A DNA stretch of 32,577 nucleotides from an uncultured Paracoccaceae bacterium (GTDB lineage: Bacteria > Pseudomonadota > Alphaproteobacteria > Rhodobacterales > Rhodobacteraceae): NCBI GenBank assembly GCA_937872465.1, contig CALMSR010000009.1:1-32577 (forward strand). Reading direction: 5' to 3'. The notes under the pieces are model-generated. The model was not told the origin of the DNA. It saw only the letters and a list, made by a program, of their open reading frames with translations, and searched no databases. The position numbers and the translations under genes were made by a program. This document shows, one piece after another, positions 7,058-17,549 of the stretch. Position 1 is the stretch's first letter. Each line of letters starts with the position of its first letter.

Positions 7058-9187
7058 TCACTCGGCGGCGGTGCGTGCGAAGGCGTCCTCGGCGACGGGA
7101 TCATCTTCCTCGATCGGGTCGGAATCTCCGATAGCCGGTTCGCCGCCATCTTCCGCCGATTGCGCTTCGCTGCTGTCGGGATCGTCTTCCGAAGCGTCAT
7201 CGTCGGTGCGTTCGGCCTCGTCGATCAGCTCGATCTCCGGTGCGTCCGCTTCCGGCAGCGGCGGCGTGCGCAACGGTTCGGGCAGCCAGCGGGTGCCCAC
7301 GAGCAGGTCCTCGGCCGCGGTCACCATCTCAGCCTTCTTCAGCCCGGCAATCCGGTCAGCGGCGTCCTCATCTTTCGCCTCGCGCACGGCCTCGAGGATG
7401 CGCGCCTTGGTCACACGGCCGAGGTAGCTGTCACCCGTGGCCGTCCAGCCCGCCTTGGCCATGTCGAGCCCGACGGTCCCGGCCAGCACATCCGCATGCG
7501 CGATGGCGCGGGGACGGCGCTGGTAGGGGTCGTGGACCGCATTCACGCTCATCGCCACGCAATGGGCGAAGAGCGCTTCGCGGCTGCAACTGTCGAACTC
7601 GGTCAGGGCCTCCCAGAGGTCCTCGGGCGCTTTTGGCAGGTTGAGCGTCCAGGTCTCGTGACGCTGCTCGATGGCCTGCGCGTAGGCCGTGTCGCCGAGG
7701 CCCGGCACCTGCGATCCGAAGGCGGCGTTGCGCGGTTCGATCTCGACGCAGCTGTCGACGGCGTAGCGATAGAAGAGCCGCAGGACAATCGCGTGTAGCG
7801 CCGCGAGGAAGGCGACCTGTGGGTCCTGAGCCAGCGCATTGCGCAGCGCGAGGGTGCGATGGGCCGTCAGTTCCATGACGAGACGGTCGGAAAGCGGCTT
7901 GAGGCCGTCATCCTCTTCCTCCTCGTCCGTCGTAGACGCGACGGTGTCATCGGTGCCCTCGACCGGGGCAGCTTCCGATTTGATCTCGCCGGTGTCCTCC
8001 ACCTCCTCGACCGGCTCATCCTCGGGTCGCACATAGCCACGCTCGACGCGCAGCCGCCCGGAGCTGTCGATGCTGACGAAGGCCCCGGCCAGCGCAAGGT
8101 CTTCGGCCTCGTACCGGAACGGCCGCGCCTCGAGGGCCTCCATCGCCTCCTCGATCTCGCCCAACCGGGTATCGACGTCGTCGGGCAGCTCGTCGGCTTC
8201 CGCATGCTCGGCCTCGAGCGCGTCGTATTCGGCCTTCAGCGCCTGGTAGCTGGCGGCTTCTTCGTCGCTCATCGGCACCGCCTCGCCATGAACCCGGCGC
8301 ATCCCGAAGGTATGGCCATAGGGGAACGCGGTGTCGACCTCGACCCATTTCCAGCCCTCGGCCCGGATGACTTCGGCTTGCTCGGCCAGCTTCTCGCGCA
8401 CCATGACGTCGAGAAGGGCGGCGTCCTGCAACCAGCCGCCGTCGTCCTGCTGGAACAGATCGCGCAGGATTTCGCCCCCGGCCTCGACGTAATCGTCCAG
8501 CCCGACGAACTGCGCCCGCTTGTCCGAGGCCCGCACCGCACCCTCGGTCAGCATGCGGCGGATCTCGTAGGGCTGCCGCGAATAGTGCCGCTGCAGCGCC
8601 TCCCAGACCTGTTCCTGCCGCGCGTGATCGGGACCCACCGTGAAGGCCATTAGTTGGTCGAGGGTCATCTCCTCCTCGGCATAGGCATCGAGCAGCGACG
8701 GCGCGACCGCGGCGAGCTTCAGACGCTGTTTGACCACGCTGGCCGAGACGAAGAAGGCGGCCGCGATCTCCTCCTCGGTGCGACCCTTCTCGCGCATCGC
8801 CTGGAAGGCGCGGAACTGGTCGAGCGGATGCAGGGGTGCCCGCTGGACGTTCTCGGCCAGGCTGTCTTCTTCAGCGAGCCCATCGGTGCGGACGATGCAG
8901 GGAACCAGCGCGGTCTTGTTCATGCGCTTCTGCTTCACGAGCAGTTCCAGCGCGCGAAACCGCCGCCCGCCGGCGGGGATCGTGTACATGCCGGTCTCGG
9001 CTCCGCTGTCGTCCAGAACGGGCCGCACGGTGATGGAGCTGAGCAGCGTCCGCCGGGCGATGTCCTCGGCCAGCTCCTCGATCGACACACCCGCCTTGAC
9101 GTGGCGCACGTTCGACTGGCTGAGCATCAGCTTGTTGAAGGGAATGTCGCGCGAGGCGCTGAGGGTGATTTTCTGTTGCTTGGTCAT
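7058..9187 (-). CDS. Large ParB/RepB/Spo0J-family nuclease-domain protein
   Basis: A 709-aa protein. The N-terminal ParB domain covers roughly residues 10-115, with the paired motifs SQSNVR and IPAGGRRFRALELL and the SLAENVQRAPLHPLDQFRAF helix that binds CTP/DNA in this fold. A KorB-like helix-turn-helix follows (EEEIAAAFFVSASVVKQRLKLA). The rest is a long element-specific region: an acidic linker around residues 350-430, a helical central domain, and a very acidic tail. The start at 9187 (MTKQQKIT) has GGAG about 8 nt upstream and lies exactly 10 nt after the leader stem at 9198-9248; the longer ORF to 9355 runs through that leader and is rejected. No ParA gene is adjacent, so plain partitioning is unlikely; such proteins are standard in rhodobacterial ICEs, perhaps for maintenance or gene control. 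Confidence 0.85.
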   Translation of the reverse strand: MTKQQKITLSASRDIPFNKLMLSQSNVRHVKAGVSIEELAEDIARRTLLSSITVRPVLDDSGAETGMYTIPAGGRRFRALELLVKQKRMNKTALVPCIVRTDGLAEEDSLAENVQRAPLHPLDQFRAFQAMREKGRTEEEIAAAFFVSASVVKQRLKLAAVAPSLLDAYAEEEMTLDQLMAFTVGPDHARQEQVWEALQRHYSRQPYEIRRMLTEGAVRASDKRAQFVGLDDYVEAGGEILRDLFQQDDGGWLQDAALLDVMVREKLAEQAEVIRAEGWKWVEVDTAFPYGHTFGMRRVHGEAVPMSDEEAASYQALKAEYDALEAEHAEADELPDDVDTRLGEIEEAMEALEARPFRYEAEDLALAGAFVSIDSSGRLRVERGYVRPEDEPVEEVEDTGEIKSEAAPVEGTDDTVASTTDEEEEDDGLKPLSDRLVMELTAHRTLALRNALAQDPQVAFLAALHAIVLRLFYRYAVDSCVEIEPRNAAFGSQVPGLGDTAYAQAIEQRHETWTLNLPKAPEDLWEALTEFDSCSREALFAHCVAMSVNAVHDPYQRRPRAIAHADVLAGTVGLDMAKAGWTATGDSYLGRVTKARILEAVREAKDEDAADRIAGLKKAEMVTAAEDLLVGTRWLPEPLRTPPLPEADAPEIELIDEAERTDDDASEDDPDSSEAQSAEDGGEPAIGDSDPIEEDDPVAEDAFARTAAE

Positions 9188-9197
9188 CGGGATATCT

Positions 9198-9248
9198 CCG
9201 CGACGGGCCAGCCGGGAGCCACTCTCCCGACCTCCAAACCCGTCACGG
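9198..9248 (-). promoter_or_regulatory. Two-stem structured leader (radC-motif-like) ahead of the ParB-like gene
   Basis: On the minus strand, CCGTGACGGG (9248-9239) pairs with CCCGTCGCGG (9207-9198) over 10 bp with one G-T wobble, enclosing a second hairpin CGGGAG-AGTGG-CTCCCG (9229-9213). The Shine-Dalgarno starts in the last bases of the outer stem, and the ATG comes 10 nt after it. The same design, with compensatory changes, precedes the DUF932 gene at 11576-11623. From memory it resembles the Rfam radC motif, found before mobile-element and DNA-binding protein genes; this match was not run. Confidence 0.65.
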
Positions 9249-9415
9249 GAAACCCGGCCCACCTCTACCTCTGGAAACTGAGCACGGTAGATAGCCGCCC
9301 ACGCCAGCATCGAATTCCGACGCAGAAAAACATCCTTCCTGTGCGAGGCAGGCATACGACTGGTGGTGCATTACTCGGCAGATGTCCAAATCGGCTCATC
9401 GCCCATCAAGCCAAA

Positions 9416-10159
9416 TTATGCCTTGTGTTCACCGTTCCTCCACAACCGAAACTTCGAGCCCGGAGGTGTTGACGCAGAAGCATGTCTGTGTGCGTCAGCG
9501 GTTGATTCACCTTCGAGCAATAATTTGATTAGGTACGTCTGAACGAACTGCGCCGAAACGCCACCATGTACTGCGTTGAAGGGCGCGACCATGCTCTTGC
9601 ACATCGGGCTAGTTGAAAACGGACGAGCAAAAGTATTGCGCCCCAAATAGCAACAGAGGAATGCGAAGTCCCAAGGCGTAGGATTGTGTTGCTCGAATAT
9701 CTCAACAAGCCGAGCAACGGGGATATCGCCCGTCGCCCCGCAAAGCGCCGCATCTGTCGAACCATGCCCGAGAACAACAATATGCTCATACGCAGAAAGC
9801 TGCTGAGTCTGGCAAACCAAGTTCAACTCTGCATCAGTCCGCAACTTCAAAAATCGCACAAAGGAATCATCCCCAAAAAGAAGCCGACAATACTGCAATA
9901 CCGTTTTCGCCAACGGATCGAGCAAAGTGCTCTCCGAATGGAAATCATCAAAAGCAATTATTGCGACGCCGACTCGATGATGCATGAATTTTGTCGATAC
10001 GAGCTCGCTATTCGTACCATCGGGCAACCTAACACGCCGCTTGCGTCCTTCCCGCGCTACGACCTCAGTTCTGTAAAATGCTTGCGTTTGATCATTTACT
10101 GCATCTAAGCGGCTGCGACACACGTAGACATGGTCACCAACATTAACGTTTGTCGCCAC
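9416..10159 (-). CDS. Caspase/CHAT-like peptidase-fold protein, low-G+C cargo gene
   Basis: A 247-aa protein from a GTG at 10159, chosen because AGGAGA lies 7 nt upstream; the in-frame ORF to 10309 has a cysteine- and arginine-rich, non-protein-like beginning. Residues 1-60 look like a small SH3-like barrel (VNVGDHVYVC … RKRRVRLPDG). The rest has the alternating strands of a caspase-haemoglobinase fold: VGVAIIAFDDF, HIVVLGHGSTD with candidate catalytic His132, and WDFAFLCCYLGR with candidate Cys169/Cys170. The C-terminus carries GGVSAQFVQTYLIKLLLEGESTADAHRHA, like the helix after the dyad in CHAT proteins. It is plainly more A+T-rich than its neighbours and sits between two conserved backbone genes, so it looks like a later insertion, probably a defence or suicide protease. 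No partner gene is adjacent. Confidence 0.55.
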   Translation of the reverse strand: MATNVNVGDHVYVCRSRLDAVNDQTQAFYRTEVVAREGRKRRVRLPDGTNSELVSTKFMHHRVGVAIIAFDDFHSESTLLDPLAKTVLQYCRLLFGDDSFVRFLKLRTDAELNLVCQTQQLSAYEHIVVLGHGSTDAALCGATGDIPVARLVEIFEQHNPTPWDFAFLCCYLGRNTFARPFSTSPMCKSMVAPFNAVHGGVSAQFVQTYLIKLLLEGESTADAHRHASASTPPGSKFRLWRNGEHKA

Positions 10160-10354
10160 GGTTTTTCTCCTAGCAGAACGGCTTGAGGTCTGGTCATTGG
10201 CAGTCAGGCGTAGGCGTTGAGCCAGTTGCAGTAACGAACGTCGGCAAGTTCTCTGATTTCGGACGTTCCAGCAAGTATTCGTCCAATGAACGACCTTCGG
10301 ACAATTCAAAAGCGCAATGACAGTTCTGAGTCTCAGTGCCGGCCCGTGTAGGCC

Positions 10355-10372
10355 GTCACTCGATAGAGTGAC
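10355..10372. repeat. 7-bp perfect hairpin just after the DUF932 stop
   Basis: GTCACTC (10355-10361) and GAGTGAC (10366-10372) form an exact inverted repeat with loop GATA, touching the DUF932 stop codon. Read on the minus strand it is followed by a smaller GGCC/GGCC hairpin but no T-run, so at best it is an RNA 3'-end stem or a weak terminator. Confidence 0.5.
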
Positions 10373-11565
10373 TAGACCACCTTCTCCAACAACCCCTTGG
10401 CTTTCCCCTCCATCACCAGCCGCGCATCCTGCTGCGGCTTCGACCGGGCGACGGCGGTGATCCCCTGCACGAAGTCGAAGACGCTCTCTGGCGGACGGCC
10501 TTCCTCGGCCAGGACCGTCTCGACGATCCGTCCCGTCTCCGCCTTCGAGAATCCGCGTTTGCGCAGGAAGTCCTGGCGGTCATCGTCCGACCGCGCGACG
10601 ATCTTCTCCCGCGCCGCGCGGATGCCGTCGATGAAGGGCGCGGGCGAGGACTCTGCGAAGCGGCTGAGCGCCGGTGCGGCCTCGTGGGCGAAGCGAGAGG
10701 CAGCGTATTTCGAGTGCCGGATCGTGATCTCCTGGAAGTCCTCGACGCCCCAGAGATTGCGGTTCTGGCAGACCGCGCGCAGGTAGAAGCTGGCGATGCC
10801 CAGCGTCTTGGCGCCGACCTCCGAGTTCCAGCAATAAAACCCCCGGAAGTACAGGTCGGGTGTACCGTCGGGCAGCAGCCCCGCCTCGATCGGGTTGAGG
10901 TCGTCGACGAGGAACAGGAACACGTCGCGGTCCGAGGCATAGAGCGTCGTCGTCTCCTTCGTCACGTCCACGCGCGGATTATAGATGCCGGTGGACCAGT
11001 CGAGCATCCCCGGCACCTTCCAGCGCGTGTCGCCGGTGCCATTGCCAGCGATGCGCTGAACGGCGGTGACCAGTTCGTGGTCGTAGATACGGCCATAGTC
11101 CGGGCCGGTCACGGCGCGCAGCTCCGTGCGACCATCCACGACCTCCATCGTCTTGATTTGCTCGGCACGGTGGTTGGTTAGGCCGTATTGCAGGTTGATG
11201 CCCGCCAGCGGCGCGGGCAGTTGCCGCAGATAGGCCGCGGGGGCGCCAACGAGGCTCGAGAGCTGGCCGAAGGACCAATGCGTCGGCGCGACGGGTTCAT
11301 CCGTGCCCGGCAGGACAAGGCCGAGATTTTCCGGGTCGTCGCGATGCGCTTCGACCCGGATCGCCGCACTTTCCACCGTGCGCGTCCGGCTCCGCTCCGC
11401 CCGGCCCTTGACCGATGCGAAGAGGTCGTCGAGCGACAGGAACCGTTCGTCATCCGGCCGCGCGAACCACTCCGACGACACGCGATCCACGTTTTCGCCC
11501 CGCGAAACATCCACCTTGTAGCCGCCGCTGATTTTACGCCCGGCATCGATAATTTCGGTGTTCAT
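10372..11565 (-). CDS. DUF932 domain protein of mobile element
   Basis: A 397-aa protein of the DUF932 family (phage/plasmid-like protein, also found near ParB-like genes in rhodobacterial elements). Recognisable stretches are WSFGQLSSLVGAPAAYLRQL near residue 95, the loop AVTGPDYGRIYDHELVTAV near 150, LYASDRDVFLFLVDD near 215, FRGFYCWNSEVGAKTLGIAS near 245, and VCQNRNLWG near 270. The last two are characteristic of the family. The C-terminus includes FVQGITAVARSKPQQDAR and a basic end. The start at 11565 (MNTEII) lies exactly 10 nt downstream of a structured leader stem, as in the ParB-like gene. Biochemical function is unknown; in related elements it is maintained as part of the conserved backbone. 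Confidence 0.82.
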   Translation of the reverse strand: MNTEIIDAGRKISGGYKVDVSRGENVDRVSSEWFARPDDERFLSLDDLFASVKGRAERSRTRTVESAAIRVEAHRDDPENLGLVLPGTDEPVAPTHWSFGQLSSLVGAPAAYLRQLPAPLAGINLQYGLTNHRAEQIKTMEVVDGRTELRAVTGPDYGRIYDHELVTAVQRIAGNGTGDTRWKVPGMLDWSTGIYNPRVDVTKETTTLYASDRDVFLFLVDDLNPIEAGLLPDGTPDLYFRGFYCWNSEVGAKTLGIASFYLRAVCQNRNLWGVEDFQEITIRHSKYAASRFAHEAAPALSRFAESSPAPFIDGIRAAREKIVARSDDDRQDFLRKRGFSKAETGRIVETVLAEEGRPPESVFDFVQGITAVARSKPQQDARLVMEGKAKGLLEKVV

Positions 11566-11575
11566 TGGAAAACCT

Positions 11576-11623
11576 CCGCGACGGGCGCCGGAGGCCTCTC
11601 CTCCAGCCCTTAACCCGTCACGG
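11576..11623 (-). promoter_or_regulatory. Two-stem structured leader (radC-motif-like) ahead of the DUF932 gene
   Basis: On the minus strand, CCGTGACGGG (11623-11614) pairs with CCCGTCGCGG (11585-11576), and inside lies GGAGG-AGAGG-CCTCC (11604-11590). Outer arms are identical to those of the leader at 9198-9248. The inner stem differs at two positions by compensatory swaps (GGGAG/CTCCC versus GGAGG/CCTCC), and the loops agree as AG[T/A]GG. The stem-to-ATG distance is 10 nt in both. The ribosome-binding GGAG starts at the stem edge, which fits control of translation. Confidence 0.65.
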
Positions 11624-11951
11624 CACCCCTCCCAGTCTCTTGCTCTCTCGCTTGGCCAGTGGCGGCTTCCAGCGCCTTAGTGACACCTGCGTTGCGCGAT
11701 TCGGGCGGCCTATGGCAGACTTCTTTCAGGCAACGGTCTTCGGTCGCCGCCACAGCGAAGGACCCCGAAATGGTGAGAAATCGCATAGAACAGCGCAGTA
11801 TCTCCGGTTTCCGGGCCGCCGATTTGCGCGACGCCAAAGCAGCCATCTATACGCCAAGCTACGAAAATGTTCGCTCATCCCACCTTCAACCCTCTATTAT
11901 GCATAGGCTTTTTCCTTCGTACGCGCGCCACCATCTGGCAGGCTGGCGACT
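11624..11951. other. Gene-free region between the divergent DUF932 leader and the recombinase operon
   Basis: It must hold the promoters of both divergent units. A TATTAT box at 11895-11900 could be a -10 for the plus-strand recombinase operon, but no matching -35 is evident. The open frames crossing the region on either strand have no recognisable protein features. Confidence 0.4.
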
Positions 11952-12173
11952 ATGGAATGGGACCAAAAACATAGGCCAGGGGCTGGCGCGTCAACAGACG
12001 CCCAAATCTCATCTCGGGGTGGCGGAGCGACTGCGAACAAAATCGCGCGCCTCGCTTCTACTGGCGATGATCCGCGGCTGGTTAACCTTGTTCGCTTGTT
12101 GGCACGGCAGGCGGCGAGAGATTTCATTGAGACAGAGAACAGGCGGCATGCACGGGCTCGCCTCCGCGATTAA
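11952..12173 (+). CDS. Small 73-aa protein preceding the serine recombinase
   Basis: Met at 11952 opens a short frame with a disordered, Gly/Ala-rich beginning and a helical second half (DPRLVNLVRLLARQAARDFI, then a basic tail). Small proteins with an LVRLLARQAAR-type helix are, from memory, common just upstream of large recombinases in alphaproteobacterial elements. It ends 12 bp before the recombinase start, so the two are probably co-transcribed. The helix resembles a dimerisation or DNA-binding segment; a role as accessory or directionality factor is possible but not shown. Its ribosome-binding site is weak. The overlapping longer frame from 11659 is in another phase and looks spurious. 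Confidence 0.55.
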   Translation: MEWDQKHRPGAGASTDAQISSRGGGATANKIARLASTGDDPRLVNLVRLLARQAARDFIETENRRHARARLRD

Positions 12174-12185
12174 GGGGGCTATCGC

Positions 12186-13935
<1,750 letters not shown>

Positions 13936-14338
13936 CCACCCTCGGAAGCAGGCTTGTCCTTTAGTTGCAGTGCGTTAGCCGAGTAAGCCTTTGATCTGCA
14001 ACCCAGTTTCGGCCGCACCAGTCCGCGCTGGGCCGCAAACTGCGACGCAGGACGGAGAACGAAGCCAATACACCGGTTGACCTATTGTTGACCCGCCGAC
14101 GATCAGCCGAGTGAACGACCGACAGCAAGTCGAGCGATTTAGTCATTCCAGGGACATCTCGGGTGGCATCCGCAACCGACGGCGCGAAGGGCGGACAGCC
14201 GCCAATCACTGCGGGCGGCCCGACGGATAACAAGAAGAAGGCGGCCGCTCGGAAGAACGGCGCCAGGGAAGAGACGAGCGTCGCACCGAGGCCGAGGGGT
14301 CGGGCGTACGAGATCCGCCGGAAGCGCATGTCGGGACC
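13936..14338. other. 403-bp spacer between the island end and carbamate kinase gene
   Basis: No convincing gene, tRNA or terminator. A minus ORF (13961-14329, 122 aa) has a hydrophobic beginning that could pass for a signal peptide or membrane segment, and would follow arcC, but its remaining sequence is basic and featureless. If real, it may have been damaged by island insertion. Confidence 0.4.
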
Positions 14339-15289
14339 TCAGTGAAAGGCTATTTCCTCCTCCGAGTTACCGTCGCGGGGGATGCTTCCGATCGTGGTGC
14401 CCTTCCGGCCGCGGACCGCCGCAGGTACATCGGCGAGGGCGCAGATCACAGACCGGCCGCCGGTCGCCCGGGCGAACTCCTGCGCCGCCTCGACCTTGGG
14501 GCCCATCGTGCCGGCGGGGAAGCTGTAGGCGTCCATCGCGTCGGGCGTCGCCCAGCGGATCGCCTTCTGGCCGGGCTTGGCCCAGTCGACGTAGACGGCG
14601 TCGGCGTCGGTGGCGCAGACGAAGACGCTCGCGCCGATCTCGCGGGCGAGAAGCGCGGTGGCGCGGTCCTTGTCGATGACACACTCGACGCCGACGAGGC
14701 GGCGGGTGCCCTTCTCGTACATGGTCGGGATGCCGCCGCCGCCCGCGGCGATGACGACCGTCCCCTTCTCGAGCAGCCACTGTACGGGGCGGATTTGGAA
14801 GATTCGCTTCGGCAGCGGCGAGGGGACGACGCGGCGCCACTTGTCGCCGTCGGGCTTCACGGTCCAGCCCTTGGCGGCGGCCTCGGCCTTCGCCTCGGCC
14901 TCGTCATAAACCTGGCCGACGAACTTGGTCGGGTCGGCGAAGGCCGGGTCGTCGGGGTCGACCTCGACCATGGTCAGGAGCGTGGCGAGCGGCTGCTCGA
15001 AGGGCAGACGATTGCCGAGCTCCTGCTCGATCATGTAGCCGATCATCCCCTCGGTCTCGGCCCCGAGCACGTCCAGCGGCGAGTCCTCGCCGGGATAAGC
15101 GAGCTCCTGCAGCGCCAGCAGACCGACCTGCGGACCGTTGCCGTGGGTGATGACGAGCTCGTTGCCGGCGCAGAGCGGCGCCAGCGCCTCCGCCGCGATC
15201 CGGGCATTGCGGCGCTGGTTCGACGCAGTCAGCGCCTCGCCGCGCTTCAGGAGCGCGTTACCGCCGAGGGCGACGACGATTCGGGCCAT
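14339..15289 (-). CDS. arcC: Carbamate kinase
   Basis: It converts carbamoyl phosphate and ADP to ATP, CO2 and ammonia, the ATP-yielding last step of the arginine deiminase pathway. The 316-aa protein begins [15 protein letters not shown], the amino-acid-kinase glycine motif, followed by [10 protein letters not shown] (about residues 48-57), then [11 protein letters not shown] and [18 protein letters not shown] (about 180-215), the conserved carbamate kinase core, and ends with [17 protein letters not shown]. The length fits the family. It is the last gene of the minus-strand arc operon, 3 bp after the ornithine carbamoyltransferase stop, which also argues for catabolic rather than biosynthetic use of that enzyme. 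Confidence 0.95.
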   Translation of the reverse strand: MARIVVALGGNALLKRGEALTASNQRRNARIAAEALAPLCAGNELVITHGNGPQVGLLALQELAYPGEDSPLDVLGAETEGMIGYMIEQELGNRLPFEQPLATLLTMVEVDPDDPAFADPTKFVGQVYDEAEAKAEAAAKGWTVKPDGDKWRRVVPSPLPKRIFQIRPVQWLLEKGTVVIAAGGGGIPTMYEKGTRRLVGVECVIDKDRATALLAREIGASVFVCATDADAVYVDWAKPGQKAIRWATPDAMDAYSFPAGTMGPKVEAAQEFARATGGRSVICALADVPAAVRGRKGTTIGSIPRDGNSEEEIAFH

Positions 15290-15292
15290 GGC

Positions 15293-16294
15293 TCAGCCCG
15301 CCAGCGTCGCGACGAGGATCGCCTTGATGGTGTGCAGCCGGTTCTCGGCCTGCTCGAAGGCGACGTTCATCGGGCTCTCGAACACCTCGTCGGTGACCTC
15401 CATCTCCTTGATGTCGAACTTCTCGAAGATGTCCTGGCCGACCTTGGTCTCGGTGTTGTGGAAGGCCGGAAGGCAGTGCATGAACTTGACCGTCGGGTTT
15501 CCGGTCTTCTTCATCAGCGCCATGTTGACCTGGTAGGGCGAGAGCAGCTTGATCCGCTCGGCCCAGACCTCCTTCGGCTCGCCCATCGACACCCAGACGT
15601 CGGTGTGGACGAAGTCGACGCCCTTCAGGCCCTTGTCGATGTCGTCGGTCACCATCAGCCGGGCGCCGGTCTGCTCGGCCCACTTCCTGGCGATCGCCTG
15701 CACGTCGTCGTGCGGCTGGTTCTCCTTCGGCGCCACCATGCGCACGTCGCAGCCCATCATCGCCCCGAGCACGAGGAGCGAGTTGCCCATGTTGTTGCGC
15801 GCGTCGCCGAGGAAGGCATAGGCGATCTGGGTGCGCGGCTTGTCGGAATGCTCGACCATGGTCAGCATGTCGGCGAGCATCTGCGTCGGGTGCCAGTCAT
15901 CGGTCAGGCCGTTGTAGACCGGAACGCCGGCGTATTTAGCCAGATCGTCCACTGCGTCCTGAGACGACCCGCGGAACTCGATTGCGTCGAACATCCGCCC
16001 GAGCACCCGCGCGGTGTCCTTCATCGACTCCTTGTGGCCGATCTGGCTGCCCGAGGGGTCGAGGTAGGTGACATGGGCCCCCTGGTCGTGGGCGGCGACC
16101 TCGAAGGCGCAGCGGGTGCGGGTCGAGGTCTTCTCGAAGATCAGGCAGATCTCCTTGCCCTTGAGCAGCTCACGCTCGGTGCCGGCGTACTTGGCGCGCT
16201 TCAGGTCGCGCGAGAGGTCGAGCAGGTAGAGCATCTCGCGCTGGCTGAAGTCGTCGAGCTTGAGGTAGCTGCGGCCCTTGAGGTTGAAGGACAT
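15293..16294 (-). CDS. arcB: Catabolic ornithine carbamoyltransferase
   Basis: A 333-aa transcarbamylase. The carbamoyl-phosphate loop is [13 protein letters not shown] (about residues 54-66), the second phosphate-site motif is HPTQMLAD near 140, and the ornithine-binding/catalytic segment is [10 protein letters not shown] near 275, as in ornithine rather than aspartate enzymes. In this context it runs in the phosphorolytic direction: citrulline plus phosphate to ornithine and carbamoyl phosphate, feeding carbamate kinase. The start at 16294 ([11 protein letters not shown]) has GGGAGAGA upstream. It lies 25 bp from arcA and 3 bp from arcC. The enzyme is cytoplasmic and normally oligomeric. 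The catabolic role is inferred from operon context; sequence alone does not separate it cleanly from ArgF. Confidence 0.93.
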   Translation of the reverse strand: MSFNLKGRSYLKLDDFSQREMLYLLDLSRDLKRAKYAGTERELLKGKEICLIFEKTSTRTRCAFEVAAHDQGAHVTYLDPSGSQIGHKESMKDTARVLGRMFDAIEFRGSSQDAVDDLAKYAGVPVYNGLTDDWHPTQMLADMLTMVEHSDKPRTQIAYAFLGDARNNMGNSLLVLGAMMGCDVRMVAPKENQPHDDVQAIARKWAEQTGARLMVTDDIDKGLKGVDFVHTDVWVSMGEPKEVWAERIKLLSPYQVNMALMKKTGNPTVKFMHCLPAFHNTETKVGQDIFEKFDIKEMEVTDEVFESPMNVAFEQAENRLHTIKAILVATLAG

Positions 16295-16319
16295 GGCGTT
16301 TCTCTCCCGGTGTTCTCGT

Positions 16320-17546
16320 TCAGTAGGCGGGGTCGCGCAGGATCGGGCAGGTCATGCAGTGCCCCCCGCCGCGGCCGCGGCCGAGCTCCTGGCTGTTGAT
16401 GGTGATGACCTCGACGCCGGCCTTCCTGAGCAGCGTGTTGGTGTGGGTGTTGCGGTCGTAGCCGACGATCACCCCGGGCTCGAGCGCGACGACGTTGTTG
16501 CCGTCGTCCCACTGCTCGCGCTCGGCGTCGAAGGCGTTGCCGCCGGTGCCGACGACGAGCAGGTCGGAGAGGCCGAGCGCCTCCTTGTAGACCTCGAAGA
16601 GATGCAGGCCCTCCTTTGTGATCTCGATTCCGCCCTTGCCGTCGGGGCGGAGCGAGAAGCAGGTGATCTCGTCGACCACCTCGCGGAAGGCCGTCACCTT
16701 GTCGTGGTCGAGGCAGGTGAAGACGGTGTCGAGGTGCATCGCCGCCCGCGACTTGGGCATGGCGCAGGCAATGACCCGCTCGGCCGCGCCCTTGGCGAAC
16801 AGCCGGTTGGCAACCTGGTTGACCGCCTGCCGGGTCGTGCGCTCGCCCATGCCGATCAGCACGACGCCTCGGCCTATCGGCATGACGTCGCCCCCTTCCA
16901 TCGACGTGTTGCCCCAGTCCTCGTCGCTGTCGCCCCACCAGATCTCGAATTCGTTCCGGGTGAACTCCGGGTGGAACTTGTAGACAGCGCGCTGGAACAG
17001 CGACTCTGGCTTGCGCGCCGGCCAGTACATCGGGTTGCAGGTTACCCCGCCGTAGATCCAGCAGGAGGGGTCGCGCTGGAAGAGCGCGTTCGGCACCGGG
17101 CGGACGATGAACTCGGTCGGCGACAGCGCCTCCTGCATCACCGGCGTCACCAGGTCCTTCGGCAGGTCGTCGCGGACGATGCCGCCGAGCAGGTGACGGG
17201 CAAGCTGGTGGGCGTCGAGCTCGTCGAGCCACGGGCGGACCAGCCGCGCGAGCGCCGGTCCGACCTGGTTGTCGGTGATCCGCCGGTCGAGCACGAAACC
17301 CCGCGCCTCCGGCTGGTCGCGGAAGATGTCGGTCAGAAGGTCCTGGATGTCGAAGACCTCGGCGCCGCGGTCCTTCATCTTCAGCACGAAGTCGGCGTGG
17401 TCCGAGCGCGCCTTCTGCACCCAGATGACGTCGTCGAACAAAAGGTCGTGGCAGTTGCCGGGCGTCAGCCGCTCGTGCGCGAGCGACGGCCGCGACACCA
17501 TCACCTTGCGCAGCTTGCCGATCTCCGAATGGACACCGAGTTGCAT
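16320..17546 (-). CDS. arcA: Arginine deiminase
   Basis: It hydrolyses arginine to citrulline and ammonia, the first step of the pathway. The 408-aa protein begins [17 protein letters not shown], and carries the family's active-site segments: [38 protein letters not shown] (Asp for guanidinium binding), [10 protein letters not shown] (catalytic His and Asp), and the C-terminal nucleophile loop [14 protein letters not shown], with Cys in GGHCM. All catalytic residues are present. The start at 17546 is supported by AGGAGA 8 nt upstream. It follows the APC permease stop after 3 bp and precedes arcB. It probably allows ATP generation and alkalinisation under oxygen limitation. Confidence 0.96.
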   Translation of the reverse strand: MQLGVHSEIGKLRKVMVSRPSLAHERLTPGNCHDLLFDDVIWVQKARSDHADFVLKMKDRGAEVFDIQDLLTDIFRDQPEARGFVLDRRITDNQVGPALARLVRPWLDELDAHQLARHLLGGIVRDDLPKDLVTPVMQEALSPTEFIVRPVPNALFQRDPSCWIYGGVTCNPMYWPARKPESLFQRAVYKFHPEFTRNEFEIWWGDSDEDWGNTSMEGGDVMPIGRGVVLIGMGERTTRQAVNQVANRLFAKGAAERVIACAMPKSRAAMHLDTVFTCLDHDKVTAFREVVDEITCFSLRPDGKGGIEITKEGLHLFEVYKEALGLSDLLVVGTGGNAFDAEREQWDDGNNVVALEPGVIVGYDRNTHTNTLLRKAGVEVITINSQELGRGRGGGHCMTCPILRDPAY

Positions 17547-17549
17547 GAG

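Noticed and set aside
7058..9187. Chromosome partition ParB working with ParA
   Set aside because: No ParA gene nearby, the protein is more than twice usual ParB length, and the neighbours are mobile-element backbone genes.
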